The notes under the pieces are model-generated. The model was not told the origin of the DNA and did no database searches. It saw nothing but the letters and a program-made list of their open reading frames with translations. This document shows, piece after piece, positions 10,249 through 21,885 of a stretch of DNA of 64,000 nucleotides (position 1 is the stretch's first letter; every line of letters begins with the position of its first letter). Source of the DNA: Xestospongia muta (Eukaryota; Porifera; Demospongiae; Haplosclerida; Petrosiidae). Position numbers and translations under genes: made by a program. Location: assembly GCA_963693285.1 (NCBI GenBank), contig OY848921.1, positions 6,089,229-6,153,228 on the forward strand, read 5' to 3'.

Positions 10249-12902
10249 TTAGCTGCATACAGTGAAATCCATATATTCATCTAGTGGTTTTATCATGTCT
10301 TCTATTGAATGAACTAAATTAAAAAATGGTGGTCTCTCCTCTGGATTGCTTTTCCAACAGGACATCATTAATTTGTATCTGAAGACAATAATTATAATTA
10401 TAATGATGAAATTAATATTGAGTTTCTTACATTTCTTCTGAACATGCTGCATTATTTGGAATTAAGAGTCTGCCTCCACAGTCCAGTAATTCCACTACAC
10501 TCAAAGGATCTAGACCAGGATAGGGAGTTTTACCAAGACTGAACACCTCCCAACATAACACACCATATGACCACTGTGTAATTGGATAATAGTTAATAAA
10601 AATGTAATCTACTGACCACATCTGTCTTCTCAGAGAATAGACCATCATGAAGGCTTTCTAATGCCATCCACTTAAATGGTAATTTGATAACAGTTTCGTC
10701 AGATTCAGTATTACTCCATTGTCTATAATAACTGCGCATATAAACATCTTTTGAGAGTCCAAAGTCACCAACTTTAATAATCCCATTATCATCAATCCTA
10801 AGTGACTGAGTGAATTAAAGAGAGTTAGACACAACTTACATGCAGTTTCTAGTAGCAAGATCTCTGTGTACAAATCTTTTTTCAGCTAGATATGACATTC
10901 CCATAGCAACTTGTAAACACATGGAAAGAAGCTGCTTTCTTGCATTGAGTACAATATCATCACCACTGGTTTCAGCAATAGTTAGATTTGGTCTCTCTTT
11001 TTTTAGATAACGCAACAGACTACCTCTAGTCATAAATGGCATTACAATACAAGGTGCCTGACGAAGATCAAGACAGACTCCAATGAGAGAAAGTATATTT
11101 GGATGATCAAAAGAGGACATCTTCACACTCTCCTCAATAATAGAGTTAACATCATCATTTGTGTAAAGACCTGACTCCAATAATTGAGGAGTTTGAAATG
11201 AATTTGATGTTAATCATATTACTGACCTTTAAGTGTTTTAACAGCAACGGGTACTGGAGAACCATAAATGCTGTCACTATCGGGAGTTAATAATCCTCGA
11301 TAAACTATCCCAAATTCACCTTCATATCATTAAGTATAGTACAAATTAAATATAACTATTAACAATACCTTGACCAATAGTCTCTTGTAATTGCAACAAT
11401 GATCCTGAAATAATTCTGCACTCAGATATACATTTTGAATAGGAAGTTAAAACATCATATGTATGTGTGCGATTTGTCATGTCAGTGATATCTTTATTGC
11501 TGTCAACGTGTGGTGTATAATTGTTGTCTATTGTAGTAACTAATGTTGAGTTATTAGTAGTTAGGGAATTGTCACTGTTAACACAATATGTCATCTCCAA
11601 TTCATTGCTACAAAATAAGAAATTATATTGCTTATAATAACAATGATACTATATAATAGTAAATTACATTAAAACTTGTACATTTAAAACTCACTAGCTT
11701 CATTACCTAGCTTGGATTCTCTTTCTTCTTTTTAAACAAACTTTTATTATAATAACCAATGATGAAATAGACAGGAGTAGTATGATAGATACTACTGTAA
11801 TGATTGTGATCAAGTAAGTTGCCACACTAATTAAATTTGAGGATTGTGTTGACGTAGGTAAGAATGATGGAAAAAATGGTGTAGTTGAGGATGCTAGAAC
11901 ATATGGTATAGTTGGTTTTGGTGAGGATGATGTAATATATATTGTTGCTGACAAAAACCCAAATGTAGCTGAGGATGATGGAACATACGGTATAATTAAT
12001 TTAGGTGAGGATGATGTAATGTATGTTATTGTTAACAAAAACCCTGATGTAGCTGAGGATGATGGAACATATGGTGTAGGTGAGGAAGTTGGAACATGGG
12101 ATGTGGTTAAACTTGTTAAACAGTCACTGCCTGTCCATCCACTGACACATGTACAATTGTTGGGAGCTGTACATTGTTTGTTAGTGCCACATGAAAAATT
12201 GCAAATAGCTGTGTTGTGAGAAAACAATATATGTTACATGATCACATAGTCTGTGTATCATACGTGTTAGGCAGTCATGGCCTGTCCAACCACTAATACA
12301 CGTACAAGTATCAGGAGCTGAGCATTCCATATTTGTAGCACATGAGGAATTGCAAATTGCTAAATTGTTGTACCATATATTTAATAATAATAGTAATGTT
12401 CAATAAATCAATAAGAAATAACTTACGTGGACAGTTAGGTAAAGGACCATAACCTGAACAACATTGAGATTGCTGTCTGTAAATTAACTTATAGATAGTT
12501 TTACTTTTAATTCTATTAAAAACATATAACATTTATTATTGTATAATTGTATGTACTATTTTAGAAAATAACTAGCACTTCTGTCCTCTTATATGTAAAT
12601 TAATTACATTGTAATAATACCAACACTTTTTATCATTACTGTAGATTAGCAGCATATAAGTGATAAACATTCATTCTAAATTTCTAACCCATTTGGACAA
12701 CGACCAAAACCCCAGCATGAGGTGTAAGTAAAACGATATTCAAGAGATGTTATTACAGTAGATACATATGAAACTTTGGAGCAATTTGAAGCTGCTGAAC
12801 AACTAAACAAAATAGATCATAATTATGTAAAATTTTCTTGAACAAATCTTACTTATTTATCAGAACATTAATAAAAAACAAAACAATAAAGAGTCTCTCC
12901 AT
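10249..12902 (-). CDS. EMI-EGF receptor tyrosine kinase, copy A (intact)
   Basis: Eleven exons, high to low: 12902-12853 (ATG, signal peptide MERLFIVLFFINVLI), 12802-12689 and 12512-12427 (EMI-like, ending QCCSGYGPLPNC), 12359-12264 (EGF), 12208-11707 (EGF, Ser/Thr/Pro stalk, TM, KRRKR), 11607-11369 (juxtamembrane), 11319-11227 (Gly loop, VAVK), 11170-10840 (helix C to HRD), 10797-10617 (DFG, activation loop), 10573-10431 and 10378-10249 (C-lobe, stop). Phases agree and the frame is open for about 654 codons. Catalytic marks are present: GEFGIVYRG, VAVK, HRD, DFG. The loop reads HRDLATRN where other copies have HRDLAARN, still retaining Asp and Asn. YYR in the activation loop and PFKWMALES resemble Met/Axl kinases. 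Expected at the plasma membrane; ligand unknown. Exon structure is inferred from paralogue comparison. Confidence 0.85.
11881..12110 (-). repeat. 84-bp coding repeats in the stalk of copy A
   Basis: Within the stalk part of the 12208-11707 exon, the word TAGCTGAGGATGATGGAACATA (plus-strand view, or variants) recurs exactly 84 bp apart at about 11882, 11966 and 12050. This gives 28-residue Ser/Thr-rich modules containing PYVPSSSAT. Copy B has the same layout. Copies D, F and G carry a different module (93 bp in D), so stalk length varies between paralogues. Confidence 0.7.
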
Positions 12903-14379
12903 TTTGAACAGAACAGCAGTTTACAGCACAATGACTATAAAAAATAACTGTAAAACCAGAATGGTTTTTAAAAATATTTTTACACAGAAAAAGATGTTTA
13001 ATATGAGGTATTCATGTTAAAAATCTTATTATGAGATTTCCCTCTTAATAATTAATGATTTTTATGGAACTTGGTAGTAACCACTCAGTAAAATGACATT
13101 TTATTAGATTAATGTTGAGAGGCTTAGTACTAAGCAAGTAATCTGAGCAATGAATAAAAATCTCATCATAACCATGTATACGTTTATGAGTGTGTGTGGT
13201 TCTGTCACATTTAATTAAGAATGTCATCAAACTTTATTCGTTTCACAATGATTGATACACTTCCCCCCTTTTCTGTAACAACAGGAAACATCTCAAATTG
13301 TTTCTTCTCCAATTGCTTTAATACACGCTTTGGCTTTTTTTGGATCATTCTTAACAAAAACGTCCTTTGCTCTCTTACTGAATTTTAATCTTTTCATGCT
13401 GTATGAACCAGGAAGTTTTGCTCAATAATTTCCGTGATGCAAATTAAAAATGCCTTGAACTGTTTGGCTAATATCTTGTTCCAGTGATCAATTTGATTTA
13501 TTTAGCATAATTATCTTTCATTTGTTTTTGTTCCTCAGTCATTTCAAAGCCAAAGATGGACATTCCAATTCATATTTCCAATTTCAATCAAATAGTGTTA
13601 TATAGAGTTAGAATATCTGTCCTCGTCTTCTGAAATGATAATAGAGATTTCAAATGTCCATCCTTGATTTCCATTCATGATAGACCTAGAATATTTAGGA
13701 ACCCAACCCAACTGGAAATGTCTCCTTGATGCTCAATTCTAAGAGACAGTTCACTGTACTTAGGCTCCATATTTTATTGAATAACAAGAAAAGCCTAATA
13801 AAAATTAGAAATGTAGCTTGTGCCATAAATGAAATAAAGAATAAAGACATCAATTGTGTCATTAATTGGAATTTTCCAAATACGCAAAGAAATAGGAAAC
13901 AGGAATTGGAATATTCGTTCTCAGCTTTCGTAGTAGAATTTCAAAATAGAAAATTCCATTTTCCAAATTTTCTATTTCAAATTCTTGTTGAAAAAAAAGT
14001 TGCAAACTTTTGAAAGTTCTTTCATTGTGTGGATGTGCCACCTCAATTATATTAGTTATTAACCACATAGAATGTGTAAAACATTTAGCATAATTATCAT
14101 AATTGGTAATGCATGACTGAGTTCTTTATGCATTTAACCTTTCATGCATTAGTGATTTTTTAGTAATTATAGTTAAGCTTAACTAGAAAGCATGGCTACA
14201 GCTAGACTGAAAAGCGAAACTGGCTTTGTGACGATAACTTTGAACGAGAAATGCTTATGAAAATGAATGATTTGTATTTACCATGACAATTTGCATTTTA
14301 ATTTATCAGTATAAAATCTTCCTCGTATAGTAATGTAGATTTAACTATCAAGTGCATGCTCATAAATCACCATTGAATA

Positions 14380-14680
14380 ACTAACTACATAACATCTTTT
14401 AACTAAAAACTACTGTTTAACATCTATAACTATAATACCATAACTAAATTTAATTTCATATTTAATAAGTTACCTAATACTATAACTAAATTAAATTTTA
14501 CATTAATACTATAACTAATGCTATCACTAAATTAAATTTTACATTGATACTATAACTAATACTAAAACTAAATTAAAATTAGCATTAATACTATGAGTAA
14601 TACTAAAACTAAAAATAAATTTACCTTTTATTATAACTAAACTAAAACTAAAACACCTTACGTCTACTAAAACAACACTA
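14380..14680. repeat. ACTATAACTAAATTAAA-type simple tandem repeat
   Basis: Degenerate units built on AATACTATAACTAA and AACTAAATTAAATTTTACATT repeat about every 50 bp. A related motif (ACTAATACTAAACTAAA) dominates 25,900-26,190 and recurs sparsely at 38,660-38,700. Confidence 0.6.
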
Positions 14681-16139
14681 TTCCAAACCCATGCAAATAT
14701 TAAAAGCGACACATAATACACATAAGATATTTGGGGTGTGGAAATGATAAGATTGACTTGGTGCCAAAATAAGAACACTGAAGGAACAATAAGTTTCTAT
14801 TATCTAGTGTAAGAATCATGCTATATATTACAATATTTATTTGTATGGTAATGATATTAGTGAATTTATGCTGGAATTAAAATATTTTAAGAAATAATTT
14901 TCTTATATAACAATAGGTAGGCATCATGCTAAAATAGCAGTTTGATTTGGTTAAAATTTACTGAATGACAGGTGTGATTAATTTTCAGAACAATGAAAAT
15001 TATCTAAGTAGTTAAACAAATTTTGTAAGGGCCATCACTATACTTATTCCTGTCACTATATCTATTTTGTGGCCCATTTGCTGTGTGTTGTATGAAAGGA
15101 ATGCTGTTATATTATTTCCTGTCACTGTATGTATTATGTGGTAGCTTTAATGTGTATTATGTGTAAAGGTTGACACCATCTATTACTGTCACTATATATT
15201 GTGTGTAGTATTGATGTGTATTATGCAATAATTGTCATTATATATATGGTAGTAGCTTTTCTCTGTCATTGTGTCTAAGAACTGTGACTATTTGATTCAT
15301 AATAGGAATCTGTACACACTACACTTGTACTCATTTATAGAAAGTTGAAGTACACAAACCATAGTAATAAGTAATCAAAACAGTTATTCTTGTCACCACT
15401 ATATGTCTATAGCTGTCATTGTGGAAATTACAAATAGGAAATCTGTACACACTACATAATTATGGAAATTGGAAGTACACAAGCACATAGTAATTAACAA
15501 TGCAGAACAGTATAGCTAGCTTTTAATGTGTATTATGAGTAAGAGCTGTCACTATTAATTCCTCTGTCACTATATCGATTCTATGATAGCTATGTATTAC
15601 AATGTAAGGGTTGTCATGATATTTTGTGTCAGCTTTCCAATGTCATTGCGCTCTTTTTGGGTAATGGGAGTATACAAACTGTGCCGTTGTGGAGTAATTA
15701 GTATTAATTAAAAACTATATATTGTTATATATCAAATGATGTGTGATACTGTTACATCCAAATTATATGTTATATATATTTTATCATGAGGTGTATAGCA
15801 GCAATATCAGACCTTTATCACCCCAAGACAAAACCAAGAATTGATATCAAGGGGTGAAGGTCTAATATTTGTAGCTCTACATCAATTCATCTAACACCTT
15901 GAAATTAATAAGTAAAACCGTAAATTGCTAGTCACACTACTTACATCCTTTGGTTGGCAAAGGTACTAAAGATTTTATTAGAATTATACTTACAGCTGTA
16001 AGAGTCTAAGGAATGAAAAGACTGTGAAAAGTCTATCTGCAGTCACTGGAATGGACTACTGGTACTGGACTAGTCTCTTACCCAGATCTACGACGAGGGA
16101 CGATAGGAAAAAATAGGTCTGGTCAATCGAGTGACGTTT

Positions 16140-17635
16140 CTGTACCAAGTCAGGAATGTGTTGTTGTTGGTATAGTAAACGGTTAATTATCACTCGCGCC
16201 CATTTCCCGTACGTCTGTGTGTAGCAACAATATTTCATTGTGACATTAGACAACATATTTAGATGAACAAAACTTTTAAAAAATAGAATGAAAACATTGA
16301 CAATATTACTAATAAAAGATATAGATGGGACAATTCTATGAAAAGACAATAGTTCCAAAACAAGAAAGGATCTGTTAAACTACCTTAAAGAGATTAAATT
16401 GATCCACCTATAGGACTGTTGTGTTGACCTGCTCCTATTGATTTCCCCTTTATTCACTATGAAGTAATAAAGTGCAACATGAGGAAAAAAGACTGCTTTA
16501 TATCTCAATAGATAACATACGCAATCATTAGCTGTCCCAGCAATCAAATGACCACTAGCAAAAAGAAATGGTACTTCAACCTCCAGCAACAACTATTCTT
16601 TCAAAATATCTTGATCAAAGTCAATCGTCTGTGATGTATCCTGATGTTATAGCTAAATCATCAGCTAGAGTTGTAACAAGTGAATAATGCTGCCATTAGA
16701 TTAATGAGAAACATTGTAAAAAAGTGAAGATGAAACAAAAAGAGAGAGTTTCTTCTACTAGAATTACTGGGCATACAGGTGTTAGAATAGATGGGGATCT
16801 TTATAAAGGTGATTATAAAAATCCATTAATTTTAGATGTAAGAGTTGAAGATGACTCTGATAAAAGTGATTATAGAATTTATATTAATTTTTTGGAATAA
16901 TTAATAGAGTTTTCTCCTACTAGAAGTACAAAATGTACTGGTGTTAGTGGTAAGATGACCTTAATAAAGGTGATTGATGTTTGTTATAAATTAAAATAAT
17001 TTTATTGTATATTAAATAAGAGTTTCTTGTACTAGAAATACTGGTGATAGAGTTGAAAATAATCGTGATAAAGGCAATTATACAATATAAAATGTACTTG
17101 TTTTATTGTTACTCACTAGGAATTTCTTGTATATAAGTACTGAATGAACTGGTGTTAGAGTTGAGGATGATGTTGAGAAAGGTAATGTATATTATTGTTA
17201 ATTTTTGTTAGTTTGAGAACTATAGCAGTCAAAACTAACACTAATGAGATGAGCTGTATTGATAAAAAATGTCAGCGTCCCTGAGCCTTAAAGTGGGTAG
17301 AATATAAAGTATGGTTCTGAACAACTTTAAAATGAAGTATTGTGTGCTTTGTTGTCATGAAAGTAGATTGGCAGGTCATTGCAGCAGTCCTATATATGGA
17401 TCAACTTAATCTCTTTGTGTTTATTTAACAGATCCTGTCCGTGTTTTTGAACTAATGTCCGTTTATAGAATTGTCCCATCTGTAATTATCAGCATTTCTT
17501 TTAAAGTATGTTATCTATGAGTAGTGAAATATAGTTGTGAAGCATTAAGAAGGTCACTTTGTGCAACACACAGCATCCATGAAATGGGCGTGACCGATAT
17601 TGACTCTTTGCTCTATGCATTTTCTGACTTCGTGT
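16140..17635. mobile_element. Foldback-like element with long inverted repeats (upstream of A)
   Basis: The best-matching inner arms are 16,319-16,433 and 17,373-17,492, inverted with roughly 80% identity by eye over 110 bp (shared GATGGGACAATTCTAT and GGATCTGTTAA). Similarity continues outward, more diverged, to about 16,146 and 17,630 (shared CGCCCATTT and AAGTCAG). The interior (16,740-17,190) holds several degenerate units of about 110 bp beginning GAGTTTCTTGTACTAG, some preceded by acceptor-like ATAG. No transposase was seen, and target-site duplications could not be fixed. Confidence 0.6.
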
Positions 17636-18419
17636 GAGTGGCATGGAATTTAGGAGTTGTCCAAGGCTGCCATTTTTCAAAATATGATGTTCATTTTCTA
17701 TCTGTGAACCCAGGCTGGGTACAATTATTACATTGTCTTTGCCAAATTGTTCACTAGTAAAAAGTGAATGATTATCTTAATATTTAACAGTCTTTATATT
17801 ATATTTATGCATTCAGTGGAAAAATTTTAATTTTGAAATAAAAAATAAAAGTTTTCCTTTTTGAATTATAATATTCAAATTTATAACATGTGATGATATA
17901 TGAACCATATTGGAAAGTAGAAATGGATGTCTACACTCAGTTTCTTTGCATTTAATTTGACAATTCAAGAAAGCAGTTAGTGAATGAGTGCATTGAGTCT
18001 AATAAGTGTTTTACCCTATCTAAAAGTTTTGACAATATTGCATAATTTGTTTGTTTGATTCTCAAGTGACTTCATAGCACATTATGGTTATTGAGATCAG
18101 GTGAGCCAGTGTATGAGAGCCATTAATTAAGTGTGTGTGTGTTCCTCACTTTTCCACAATTGCCATAATTGTGTTCAGTATGAGTACAGCCGAACCAGAG
18201 GGTATGGCATTGTATGAAATATCAGCTTAAGTGTTAACATCACATTTGATGTCAACTTACGTGTACAAGTAATTATGTACAAGTAATTAAGTGTCTACTT
18301 CCTGCACCGACAGAAGCCTCACTTCAATGTAAATTAATAAGTCTAAGTACCAACTCAGTCGTTCAGCCACTGTACCAGAAGTCAATATAAATTGTGTATA
18401 ATGCTATTTCAAAGCAAAA

Positions 18420-18610
18420 ATTATTGAACTACGTGCGTGGGTGGGCTAGTTTTCGTTATATATCTTCGAACTTGCTCACGTGTGTAATTAGCGAAGTGAC
18501 GTTTCGATGACTTAGCTGAGGTAGCCAAGTACCTCAGCTACGTCATCTGTTCGTTCTGTTGGAGTTGCTAGTACGCCGAGCGAGTTATTTCAACTCAAAA
18601 GGTACAGCCC
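18420..18610. promoter_or_regulatory. GC-richer conserved segment with CRE-like hairpin
   Basis: This stands out by its base composition and is conserved upstream of B (about 25,100-25,290). It contains an 18-bp inverted repeat (18,506-18,523 and 18,530-18,547, one mismatch, 6-bp loop) and three TGACGT/ACGTCA-type half sites. It could be a promoter or enhancer, or part of a mobile element. Function is inference. Confidence 0.35.
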
Positions 18611-19234
18611 GTCATTGTAGTCCTAGCAATACATTTTCTTAGCCTCATTTTCTTTATGAAGCTATAGCTGTAATAATAATACACAATGTAGCAGGTATTA
18701 TGTCTCTTTCTTTTGCAGTAGTATTGTAACTGTCCAGCACTTTACTTATAAGATACAACTAATTTAAAATAACCAGAAATAATGAGTTACTTTTTACCTG
18801 TTATATTGCCTTGAACAGATAATCTCATCATTCTGTTGTCTTTAAAATGTATTAGTGTTTGTTATTGGTTACAAATTCTGTCACAGGTTGACGTAGTTTG
18901 TTTTCCGAGACGTTTTGTCTGTATGGGTCAACCTAACATTACACTTAGTATAACGTTTGATACAGTATAAATGCAACACAATGAATTGGACAGTCATCAT
19001 TTTATACATAAGATACTTCTATAAATGGACTATATACACTGATAATATAAATTATGTGGTAGAATAAAGAAAGTATGGCTAACAAATTTAAAGACTTCCT
19101 GTTGATTAAGTAGTAAATGGAAACATGTCTGAATGACAACACCCATAGCTAATTACATCTCATATCAAGTTATTGCAAAAGTTTAAAAATGCTCAAAATT
19201 TCTTAAAATAAGTGATTAATGTAAGTCAAGACTA

Positions 19235-21885
19235 TTAAGAGAAGCTACGTACAGTGATATCCATATATCCAGCTAGTGGTTTTATCATGTCTTCTATAGA
19301 CTGAACTAAATTAGAAAATCGTGGTCTCTCCTCTGGATTACCTTTCCAACAGGACATCATTAATTTGTATCTAAAGACAATAATTATAATTATAATGTTG
19401 AAATTAATATCTAGTTTCTTACAACTCATCTGAACATGCTGCATTATTTGGAATTATAAGTCTGCCTCCACTGTCCAGCAATTCCACTACACTCAAAGGA
19501 TCTAGACCAGGATAGGGAGTTTTACCAAGACTGAACACCTCCCAACATAACACACCATATGACCACTGTATAATTGGATAATAGTTAATAAAAATGTAAT
19601 CTACTGACCACATCTGTCTTCTCAGAGAATAGACCATCATGAATGCTTTCTAATGCCATCCACTTTACTGGTAATTTGATAACAGTTTTGTCAGATTCAG
19701 TATTACTCCATTGTCTATAGTAGCTACGAACACAAACATCCTTTGAGAGTCCAAAGTCACCAACTTTAATAATCCCATTATCATCAATCCTAAATGACTG
19801 AGTGAATTGAAGAGAGTGAACACAACTTACATGCAGTTTCTAGCAGCAAGATCTCTGTGTACAAATCTTTTTTCAGCTAGATATGACATTCCCATAGCAA
19901 CTTGTAAACACATGGAAAGAAGCTGCTTTCTTGCATTGAGTACAATATCATCATCGCTGGTTTCAGCAATTGTTAAATTTGGTCTCTTTTCTTTGAGATA
20001 GGACAACAGACTACCTCTGGTCATAAATGGCATTACAATGTAAGGTGCCTGACCAAGATCAAGACAGACTCCAATGAGAGAAAGTATATTTGGATGATCA
20101 AAAGAGGACATCCTCACACTCTCTTCCTTAATAGAATTGACATCTTCATTTGTGTAAAGACCTAACTCAAATAATTTAGGAATTTGAAATGAATTTAGTG
20201 TTAACCTATTCTAACCTTTGAGTGTTTTAACAGCAACAGGAACTGGAGCACCATTAATGATGTCACTATCAGAAGTTAGTAATCCTCGATAAACTATCCC
20301 AAATTCACCTTCAAATCGTTCGATATCTTGTAAATTAAATATAACTATTAACAATACCTTGACCAATAGTCTCTTGTAATTTCAATAATGATCCAGAGAT
20401 AATTCTAGACTCAGATAACCATTTTGAATATGAAGATGAAACATCATGTGCATGTGTGTGATTTGGCCATTCAGTGACATCTTTGTTGCTCTCACTGTGT
20501 AATGCATAATTGTTGTCTACTGTAGTAACTAATGTTGAGTTATCGGTAGTTAGGGAATTGTCACTGCTAACACAATATGTCATCTCCAATTCCTTGCTAT
20601 AAAATAACAAAATGAAATTGCTTAAAACAACAATAATCACTATATAGTAAATTACATTAAAACTTGTACATTTAAAACTCACTGTCATTATTACCTAGCT
20701 TGGATTCTCTGTCTTCTTTTTAAACAATTTTTTATAATAACCACTGATGATATAGAAAGCAGTAGTATGACAATTACTACTGCAATGATTATAATCAAGT
20801 AAGTTGCCACACTAATTGAATTTGAGGATTGTGGTGTTGTAGGTGAGAGTGATGGAAAATATGGTGTCGTTGATGATACTGGTACATATGGTATAGTTGA
20901 TGTATGTGAGGATGATGTAATATATATTGTTGATGACAAAAACCCAAATGTAGCTGAGGATGATGGAACATATGGTATAATTGATTTAGATGAGGATGAT
21001 GCAATATATGTTATTGTTAACAAAAACCCTGATGTAGCTGAGGATGATGGAACATATGGTGTAGGTGAGGAAGTTGGAACATGGGATGCAGTTAAACTTG
21101 TTAAACAGTCACTGCCTGTCCATCCACTGACACATGTACAATTGTTGGGAGCTGTACATTGTTTGTTAGTGCCACATGAAAAATTGCAAATAGCTGTGTT
21201 GTGAGAAAACAATATATGTTACATGATCACATAGTCTGTGTATCATACGTGTTAGGCAGTCATGGCCTGTCCAACCACTAATACACGTACAAGTATCAGG
21301 AGCTGAGCATTCCATATTTGTAGCACATGAGGAATTGCAAATTGCTAAATTGTTGTACCATATATTTAATAATAATAGTAATGTTCAATAAATCAATAAG
21401 AAATAACTTACGTGGACAGTTAGGTAAAGGACCATAACCTGAACAACATTGAGATTGCTGTCTGTAAATTAACTTATAGATAGTTTTACTTTTAATTCTA
21501 TTAAAAACATATAACATTTATTATTGTGTAATTGTATTCACTATTTTAGAAAGTAACTAGCATTTCTGTCCTCTTGTAGCTAAATTAATTAAATTGTAAT
21601 AATACCAACACTTTTCATCATAACAGTAGATTAGTAGTATATAAGTGATAACCATTCATTCTAAATTTCTAACCTATTTAGACAACGACCAAATTTCCGG
21701 CATGAGGTGTAAATGATACGATATTTAACAGATGTTTTTATAGTAGATACAATTACAAGGTTAGAGCAATTTGAAGCTGCTGAACAACTAAAAAAATAGA
21801 TTGTAATCATGCAGAATTTATTGAACAAGTCTTACTTATTTATCAGAACATTAATAAAAAACAAAACAATCAAGAGTTTCTCCAT
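19235..21885 (-). CDS. EMI-EGF receptor tyrosine kinase, copy B (intact)
   Basis: Same eleven-exon plan as copy A: 21885-21836 (signal MEKLLIVLFFINVLI), 21787-21674 and 21497-21412 (EMI-like), 21344-21249 (EGF), 21193-20695 (EGF, stalk, TM), 20596-20358, 20308-20216, 20161-19831, 19789-19609, 19565-19423 and 19370-19235. It is open for about 655 codons with all phases consistent. Kinase motifs GEFGIVYRG, VAVK, HRDLAARN and VGDFGLSK are intact. The EMI half reads SCRKFGRC where A has SCWGFGRC, losing a Trp. Helix C reads SIKEESVRM. From 21,092 to 21,527 the sequence is indistinguishable from A 12,107-12,542, introns included, while flanking parts differ by scattered substitutions. Confidence 0.85.

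Larger units (their letters stand above)
12903..19234. other. 5' flank block of RTK copy A (conserved across the array)
   Basis: No confident exon was found. Large parts recur upstream of B (about 22,000-25,560), D (45,840-48,480) and F (54,020-57,640). Examples are the GGACTACTGGTACTGGACTA tract at 16,050 and the hairpin tract at 15,810-15,872 (AGACCTT..CACCCC and GGGGTGAAGGTCT). The 13,250-13,400 stretch matches 50,110-50,230 and 57,900-58,040. Open frames at 13,726-14,013, 14,539-14,778, 16,056-16,358 and 16,380-16,592 are not preserved as coding in the other blocks. Confidence 0.6.

Noticed and set aside
13726..14068. 95-codon plus and 68-codon minus frames
   Set aside because: AT-rich sequence containing a local inverted repeat (GAATTTCAAAATAGAAAATT at about 13,937 with its complement at 13,966-13,985). 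No conservation in the other blocks.
16056..16592. Minus-strand open frames of 100 and 70 codons upstream of copy A
   Set aside because: The B counterpart is shorter and shifted, and the D and F blocks do not keep the frame; the frames coincide with an arm of the foldback element.
20795..21004. His-rich minus-strand frame (HHPHLNQLYHMF)
   Set aside because: It is a shifted reading of the Ser/Thr-rich stalk of copy B, whose true frame is continuous with EGF and TM.
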